Assembly: GCA_019416455.1 (NCBI GenBank)
Contig: DXXG01000014.1
Coordinates: 1 to 17,319 of the forward strand
Length of the DNA: 17,319 nt
Direction of reading: 5' to 3'
DNA from: Clostridiales bacterium
GTDB taxonomy: Bacteria; Bacillota; Clostridia; Oscillospirales; Acutalibacteraceae
The translations under genes and the position numbers were made by a program. This document shows positions 12,848 to 17,319 of the stretch, piece by piece. The notes under the pieces were generated by a model that made no database searches, had not been told where the DNA came from, and was given only the letters and a program-made list of their open reading frames with translations. Positions within the stretch are counted from its first letter, which is position 1. The number at the start of each line of letters is the position of its first letter.

Positions 12848-15800
12848 ATGAAGAAAAGCAAGTTTCTGAAGAAATCACTTGCGATGCTTCTGGCGCTCAT
12901 GCTGGTCGTCGCAATGATTCCGCTCAGCGCCTCTGCTGCTACTACGCTGCCCAACATGGACATGCTCTATGTTAATGGGTCGCCTGTAACAGTGGACGGA
13001 AGTAACGTGTTCTCTGATGAGATCTACTTCAGACAGGACTACGTTACTCTGCGGCTGAACCAGGCGTTTACAGACGCGAAGCTGTACGTCATGCAGAACA
13101 ATTCCGACACTGAAAAGAAGGAAGTTACTGCTGATGAGCCTGTTCTTTCGCTGAATGGCACTAACTACTTCGAGACTTCCAAGTATGCTCAGGTCGAAAA
13201 TTCCACCGTCACCATGAAGCTGGTGCTGGTTGCCAACGACGATCCTGAGAACAAGGAAGAGTACACTGTGAAGCTGTCCCAGGTAACTTCTCATGTTACC
13301 GCTTCTCTGGCTTCCGGCGCTCCCGTGAAGAACACCGGTGTGTACGCTGTGGAAGTGAACAACGCTTCTCAGACCGTCACCGTGATCGCTGCTCGTGGTT
13401 ATACCCCCGGTGCCACTACTACTGGCGCTAGGATCACTGTGACCGGCGCTGATGGCGCTACCATCAATGGAAGCACTACCGCCACTCTGGATGTTCCTGC
13501 TTATGGCACTGACAGTAAGTTCACTGTCAAATCCGAATCCGGTGACAACGAGGCTGAATACACCATTAAGGTCACTGTGAAGGACGCTCTGCAGAACTTC
13601 TCCATCGATGGTGTGGAAGGTGTTATCACCGACGAAGACAACGATGTGAATGCAGTTCCCGACACTGTCACCGTGACTCTGCCCAAGTCTTCTGTGCTGG
13701 ACGAGACTTACAACGAGCCTGTCAAAGATCCCAAACTGCCTGTGGAGTTCGCCACCTATGGCAACACTGCTCAGATCCAGATCTGGGGTGTGGCTGATAC
13801 TTCTTCCACCATTCCTGCCGCAAAAAAGAATCCCCAGGTTGTGAAGAGCAGTGAGTCTGCCTTCTTTGGACTGCTGACAGATTCTTCTAATAGCGATGCT
13901 CCCAAAGAAATCACTTCTGGCGCAAAGCTTTCCATGACCTGCGAAGGTGTGCCCCAGGAGTATGACCTGGTCATCAAGTTCGCTGCTGATACCACCACTG
14001 CCATCAACTATGCCCAGCTGAATGATCAGGTGGCTACCATTGAGGGCCAGAACATCACTGCCGAGCTGCCCAACACTGCCGGCGTGCTGAACGATGTGAA
14101 GGTTACCTTGCGCACTCCTGCCAGTGTGACAAAGGTGGTTATCGGCAATACTGAAGCTGATGTTCCCAATCCTTCCGCTGTTAACGGCGAAAAGACTTGG
14201 ATTTGGGATACTGCTAATGTCAACTTGAACTCTTCCAAGATCATCACCGTCACTGCGGAGAATGGCGACATCGGTTACTACAACCTGTCCGCTACTGTCG
14301 CTTCCAACACCACCGTTGCCAGACTGACTGCTGTCTACCTCACCAACGGCGATGTGAAGTACGAGGGTCAGATCACTGATCACACCATCACCTTCAATAA
14401 TGTGCCCTACATGACCCCCGACATTGCCGGCTGGAAAGTGTTTGCCACTCCCGTTGCTGGTGCCAATGCCGCTGGTGTGACTACTGGTTCTGATGGTAAG
14501 GATCACGCTGATACTGCTAACATTGTTGTGAACGGCACCACTAAAGCAGTAAATCTGTGGGATTCTAATAGCGACAGTAAGGTTCCTCTGTCCGCTCAGG
14601 GCAACAAGGGTACCACTACTGTGGGCAAGATTGCTGCTGTGAACAAGACCACTCCCTCTGTGGAGGAAATCTACAACGTGGTCGTCAACCTGACCACCGC
14701 CAAGACCGGTAAGACCCTGTCCAAGCTGAACATCACCGCTCAGCCCGATGATATCTATCACGACACCGACAAGGAAGTTTTCCGCGCTATCGACAAGACC
14801 AACACTGTTGTGGGCGATATCAGCGAAACCAGCACTACTGCTGGCAAGATCGTTCTGAATGTGCCCTTCAGCCTGTACGATAAAGCTAGCACTTCTGACA
14901 ATAACTACACTGTGATCGACTATGCCGGCGATAACGGCGGTGTGGTGTTTGGTATTCAGTATGAAAATACTGGTGTTGAGTATATCGTATTCCCCATTAC
15001 TGCTACTGTGAATGACGATAAAGTAAGCACTCCTGTTACCGGTAGCCATATCAGTCCGGAATATGTCGACACCGATGGTTCTAACAATACCGCCACCAAT
15101 GGCAATGTATTCGATCGCATCATCGTATTGCCCGAAGAGACCGCTCGTAAAGTCTTGACTAGCGCAACCGGGTATATTTTGAGTGATGCCGATTCCAAAG
15201 AGGGCACCATCTATACCGTAGAGAACAACCAGAACGCTGCTTCTCATGCGGCTTCCATGACCTCTATGTCCATTGGTAACTTCAACTTCACTGTTACCAG
15301 CAAGATGGATAGCAGCAGCCCGAACGAGTATACCGTTTCCGGCACTATTCCCTGGAGCCTGACCACCGATAATGGTGATTCCTCTAACGGCGGATCCTTT
15401 ACCATGGCTGGTGCTAACCCCACCTTCTTTGATTTTGAGATCAGCCCCTATGCTCAGATGGGCAGCTTCAACAGCTCTGTCTCCGATACTACTGTTGTCT
15501 TCTATCCCAATGGCGACAGCAACAACGACGGCGAGGAAGATGTCATCGTCAGCAACGACCCCTATACCAACTATAAGCTGGTTTTCGAGCGCAATGCTGA
15601 CCACACTGTGACAGTGTATCAGGCTGGCAATGACGCTACTACTGAAATCGACGGACTGTTGGTCAAAGCCGAGGACCGTTTGGATACCGGCGCTACCAAG
15701 AGCGTGAACAAGTACTACTTCAACCTGAAGTGGGCCGAGCCCAACACCACCGCAGACATTACCGCGTTCAGCATTGGTAATTCTCGCGGCACCATCGACA

Positions 15801-16567
15801 ACTCCAACGACAAGAGCCGTACCATCAATGTCACCGTGCCTTTCGGCACCGACCTGAAGGGTCTGATCCCCACCTTTACCGCTTCTTCCGGCGCTAAGGT
15901 CCGTCTGAACTCTTCTACCACTGGTACTGAGCTCCAGAGTGGCAAGACCGCTGTGAACTTCTCTCATCCCGTGAAGCTGTATGTCACTTCCGAGGATACC
16001 AAGCTGACCGTTGAGTACACTGTGACTGTAAACGCAGCTGCTCAGTTCAGCGACGTGCAGCCCGGTGCTTGGTACTATGACAACGTGATGCGCGCTGTGG
16101 AGCTGGGCATCCTGTCCGGTTACTCCGACGGCACCTTCCGTCCCATGAACAACATCACTCGTCGTGATTTCGCCATCATGCTGGCTCAGGCCATGGGCAA
16201 CAGCAATGACGGTGAGGCTGTGTCTCCCTTCATCGATGTGGCTGATGACGATTACGGCGTAGTCTCCATCGCTTTCCTGTATGAGAAGCAGATCACTGTG
16301 GGCGACGATCAGGGCAAGTTCAATCCTGATTCTTACATCACCCGTCAGGAAGCCGCTATCTTCCTGGCCAGAGCTTTCGAGGCTACTGGCACCACCAGCG
16401 AGACCTTCAAGGATGACGCCAAGATCGCCAGCTGGGCTAAGAGCTTCGTCTACGCCGCTAAGGCTGCTGGCCTGATGAACGGCGATACCGATGGCAAGTT
16501 CCGTCCCAACGATACGCTTACAAGAGCTGAAGCCGCGTCCGCCATGGTCAACGCGGTTGACAAATAA
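12848..16567 (+). CDS. Exported S-layer-type protein with three C-terminal SLH domains
   Basis: This 1239-aa surface protein has a signal peptide at 1-30: a Lys-rich start, hydrophobic LAMLLALMLVVAM, and cleavage after SASA at about residue 30. The long middle (about 31-1060) is rich in Thr, Val, Asn and Asp, with repeated beta-strand patterns such as EYTIKVTV and EYTVTVN; it looks like several Ig/cadherin-like sandwiches, with no enzyme motif seen. An EF-hand-like loop, DSNNDGEED, occurs at 890-898. Three SLH domains end the protein: 1067-1115, 1128-1176 and 1187-1236, with ITRRDF, ITRQEA and LTRAEA motifs. SLH domains anchor proteins to pyruvylated secondary wall polymers. The gene uses a narrow set of codons (CTG, GTG, ACT, GCT), differing from its neighbours and fitting very high expression. 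Promoter, leader hairpin and strong terminator all support an abundant S-layer or major surface protein. Confidence 0.9.
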   Translation: MKKSKFLKKSLAMLLALMLVVAMIPLSASAATTLPNMDMLYVNGSPVTVDGSNVFSDEIYFRQDYVTLRLNQAFTDAKLYVMQNNSDTEKKEVTADEPVLSLNGTNYFETSKYAQVENSTVTMKLVLVANDDPENKEEYTVKLSQVTSHVTASLASGAPVKNTGVYAVEVNNASQTVTVIAARGYTPGATTTGARITVTGADGATINGSTTATLDVPAYGTDSKFTVKSESGDNEAEYTIKVTVKDALQNFSIDGVEGVITDEDNDVNAVPDTVTVTLPKSSVLDETYNEPVKDPKLPVEFATYGNTAQIQIWGVADTSSTIPAAKKNPQVVKSSESAFFGLLTDSSNSDAPKEITSGAKLSMTCEGVPQEYDLVIKFAADTTTAINYAQLNDQVATIEGQNITAELPNTAGVLNDVKVTLRTPASVTKVVIGNTEADVPNPSAVNGEKTWIWDTANVNLNSSKIITVTAENGDIGYYNLSATVASNTTVARLTAVYLTNGDVKYEGQITDHTITFNNVPYMTPDIAGWKVFATPVAGANAAGVTTGSDGKDHADTANIVVNGTTKAVNLWDSNSDSKVPLSAQGNKGTTTVGKIAAVNKTTPSVEEIYNVVVNLTTAKTGKTLSKLNITAQPDDIYHDTDKEVFRAIDKTNTVVGDISETSTTAGKIVLNVPFSLYDKASTSDNNYTVIDYAGDNGGVVFGIQYENTGVEYIVFPITATVNDDKVSTPVTGSHISPEYVDTDGSNNTATNGNVFDRIIVLPEETARKVLTSATGYILSDADSKEGTIYTVENNQNAASHAASMTSMSIGNFNFTVTSKMDSSSPNEYTVSGTIPWSLTTDNGDSSNGGSFTMAGANPTFFDFEISPYAQMGSFNSSVSDTTVVFYPNGDSNNDGEEDVIVSNDPYTNYKLVFERNADHTVTVYQAGNDATTEIDGLLVKAEDRLDTGATKSVNKYYFNLKWAEPNTTADITAFSIGNSRGTIDNSNDKSRTINVTVPFGTDLKGLIPTFTASSGAKVRLNSSTTGTELQSGKTAVNFSHPVKLYVTSEDTKLTVEYTVTVNAAAQFSDVQPGAWYYDNVMRAVELGILSGYSDGTFRPMNNITRRDFAIMLAQAMGNSNDGEAVSPFIDVADDDYGVVSIAFLYEKQITVGDDQGKFNPDSYITRQEAAIFLARAFEATGTTSETFKDDAKIASWAKSFVYAAKAAGLMNGDTDGKFRPNDTLTRAEAASAMVNAVDK

Positions 16568-16605
16568 GGTTTCAACTCTACTTAATTTTATGATTACCCC
16601 ATAGG
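16556..16605 (+). repeat. Inverted repeat, left copy (3' end of S-layer gene)
   Basis: Fifty bases, from GTTGACAAATAA to CCCCATAGG, are perfectly repeated in reverse orientation at 16992-17041. They cover the last three sense codons (GTT GAC AAA), the stop and 38 bp of 3'-UTR. Beyond a single mismatch, 11 more bases match inside the genes. Confidence 0.95.
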
Positions 16606-16608
16606 ATG

Positions 16609-16643
16609 AGGGCGCTGCTCCGGCAGCGCCCTTGTTCTGTTTA
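16609..16643 (+). terminator. Intrinsic terminator of the S-layer gene
   Basis: AGGGCGCTGC (16609-16618) pairs with GCAGCGCCCT (16623-16632) around TCCG, followed by TGTTCTGTTT. Confidence 0.85.
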
Positions 16644-16906
16644 GAGTTGCAAACAGCGGGATTTGTGTTTCGTTCTGATCGTGCTTTTATGTACTTTTCA
16701 GCTTAGCTACTAATGCTGCTTGAATACCGCCATAGGAGTCTAAGACATATTATCAAGCGTGACTTAAAAAGTCCTAATACCATGGCTCCACTGTATAGAG
16801 GGGTAAGACCGCACCCGTGCAAAAGTCCGGGTTTATTCCACAAGTCAAAACGATCTAGTTGAAACATAGTATCCGAAAACTATCTCATTAAGTACCTACA
16901 AACATG
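16644..16906 (+). other. Unexplained 263-bp stretch between convergent S-layer genes, possible small RNA
   Basis: It lies between two sets of terminators, so neither SLH mRNA should normally cover it. No protein frame of note is seen. Local pairings include GACTT-AAA-AAGTC (16761-16773), ACCCG with CGGGT around the GTGCAAAAGTC segment (near 16812-16834), and ATAGT with ACTAT (near 16866-16883). A perfect 17-bp terminator closes it on the plus side at 16907-16941, as expected for a small RNA gene. No clear promoter was found and no RNA family is recognised. Confidence 0.35.
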
Positions 16907-16941
16907 AAAAGGCTCCTGAGCAATTTGCTCAGGAGCCTTTT
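16907..16941 (+). terminator. Perfect bidirectional terminator
   Basis: AAAAGGCTCCTGAGCAA (16907-16923) is perfectly complementary to TTGCTCAGGAGCCTTTT (16925-16941). A's on one side and T's on the other allow it to act in both directions: for a plus-strand transcript from the unexplained stretch, and as a back-up for the minus-strand SLH gene. Confidence 0.9.
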
Positions 16942-16960
16942 CTCATTCCCCACATTGCAG

Positions 16961-16986
16961 ACAAAAGGGACAGCTTTCGCTGTCCC
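16961..16986 (-). terminator. Intrinsic terminator of the minus-strand SLH gene
   Basis: GGGACAGC (16967-16974) pairs with GCTGTCCC (16979-16986) around TTTC. On the minus strand the stem has a GAAA loop and is followed by TTTTGT. Confidence 0.8.
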
Positions 16987-16991
16987 TCCTG

Positions 16992-17041
16992 CCTATGGGG
17001 TAATCATAAAATTAAGTAGAGTTGAAACCTTATTTGTCAAC
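16992..17041 (-). repeat. Inverted repeat, right copy (3' end of second SLH gene)
   Basis: This is the exact reverse complement of 16556-16605, 386 bp away. It sits at the same place relative to the stop codon of the minus-strand SLH gene, so each gene carries the repeat in its own sense direction. Confidence 0.95.
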
Positions 17042-17319
17042 AGCGTTGACCATAACAGAAGCAGCCTCAGCTCTTGTAAGCTTATCATTGGGACGGAAAG
17101 CTCCGTTTGCATCGCCGTTCATCAGGCCATCGGCCTTAGCAGCGTAAACAAAGCTCTTAGCCCAGCTAGCGATCTTGGCATCGTCAGTGAAGGTCTCACT
17201 GGTGGTGCCGGTGGCCTCGAAGGCCTTAGCCAGGAAGATAGCAGCTTCCTGACGGGTGATGTTAGCGTCGGGATTAAAGTTGCCCTTCTCATCGCCAACG
17301 GTGATCTCGTTGTCATACA
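17030..17319 (-). CDS. Second SLH-domain surface protein, C-terminal part (runs off window)
   Basis: The stop is TAA (complement of 17030-17032). Ninety-five codons are visible, running off the right edge. They cover the end of one SLH domain (ITVGDEKGNFNPDANITRQE) and a complete last SLH domain (TDDAKIASWAKSFVYAAKAD, then NGDANGAFRPND, LTRAEAASVMVNAVDK). Without gaps, 79 of 95 residues are identical to the end of the convergent S-layer protein, including the linker ATGTTSETF. It is therefore a paralogue, probably another wall-anchored surface protein with its own exported body upstream. It has its own terminator at 16961-16986 and a 3'-UTR identical to that of the plus-strand gene. The upstream part, and so the nature of its exposed region, cannot be seen. 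Confidence 0.9.
   Translation of the reverse strand, partial: YDNEITVGDEKGNFNPDANITRQEAAIFLAKAFEATGTTSETFTDDAKIASWAKSFVYAAKADGLMNGDANGAFRPNDKLTRAEAASVMVNAVDK

Noticed and set aside
12875..15967. A 1030-codon open frame on the minus strand opposite the S-layer gene
   Set aside because: It arises from the strongly biased codon use of the plus-strand gene; its low-complexity Ser/Gly/His composition and lack of a ribosome site make it implausible.
16800..16850. tRNA-like T-arm (CCGGGTTTATTCC) in the SLH intergenic region
   Set aside because: No acceptor stem, anticodon arm or D-arm could be paired around it.
1..17319. CRISPR arrays, toxin-antitoxin pairs or phage-defence genes
   Set aside because: No regularly spaced repeats were seen, and no gene resembles a known defence or toxin family.

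Overview
The window looks like chromosomal DNA of an anaerobic gut Clostridia bacterium, most likely Oscillospiraceae-like. The reasons are good Shine-Dalgarno sites (AGGAGG type), sigma-A promoters with 17-nt spacers, many intrinsic hairpin/T-tract terminators, a SpoII/YabE-like DUF348-G5-3D wall protein, and SLH-domain surface proteins. This placement is inferred from gene content only; no rRNA or tRNA is present to test it.

Region 1 (1 to about 4180) is accessory DNA. It begins with one end of an IS256-family insertion sequence, whose transposase is read leftwards out of the window. The IS end abuts a small sigma-70 region-4-like regulator. A 476-bp non-coding but structured stretch follows, then a MerR-fold excisionase and two tandem tyrosine integrases. 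The integrases have exactly the same length (403 aa), align without gaps, and are about 58% identical by hand count. Sigma-like gene, xis and int in this order resemble the integration end of Tn916-type integrative elements; the rest of such an element would lie to the left. A perfect terminator separates the two integrases.

Region 2 (about 4180-12340) looks like ordinary chromosome, all on the plus strand in short transcription units, each with a visible promoter and/or terminator. In order: a secreted DUF348/G5/3D cell-wall protein; a dCache chemoreceptor followed by a CheW-like coupling protein; a 99-aa three-helix membrane protein; an AEC-family permease; ribulose-phosphate 3-epimerase (rpe); and a short protein resembling only the C-terminal half of the adaptor MecA.

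Region 3 (12340-17319) is a surface-layer locus. A 1239-aa exported protein with a variable-looking beta-rich body and three C-terminal SLH domains is expressed from its own promoter, with a hairpin in the leader. It faces a second SLH gene, on the minus strand and cut by the window edge. The two genes share a perfect 50-bp inverted repeat covering their last codons, stop codon and 3'-UTR. Between them lie three terminator hairpins and a stretch of about 260 bp that no gene explains and that may encode a small RNA.

The most interesting points are the convergent SLH pair with its conserved inverted 3' ends (a possible antigenic-variation or gene-conversion arrangement), the IS end whose fold would hide the transposase start on read-in transcripts, the duplicated integrases, the structured non-coding stretch before xis, and the orphan transcript-like segment between the SLH genes.
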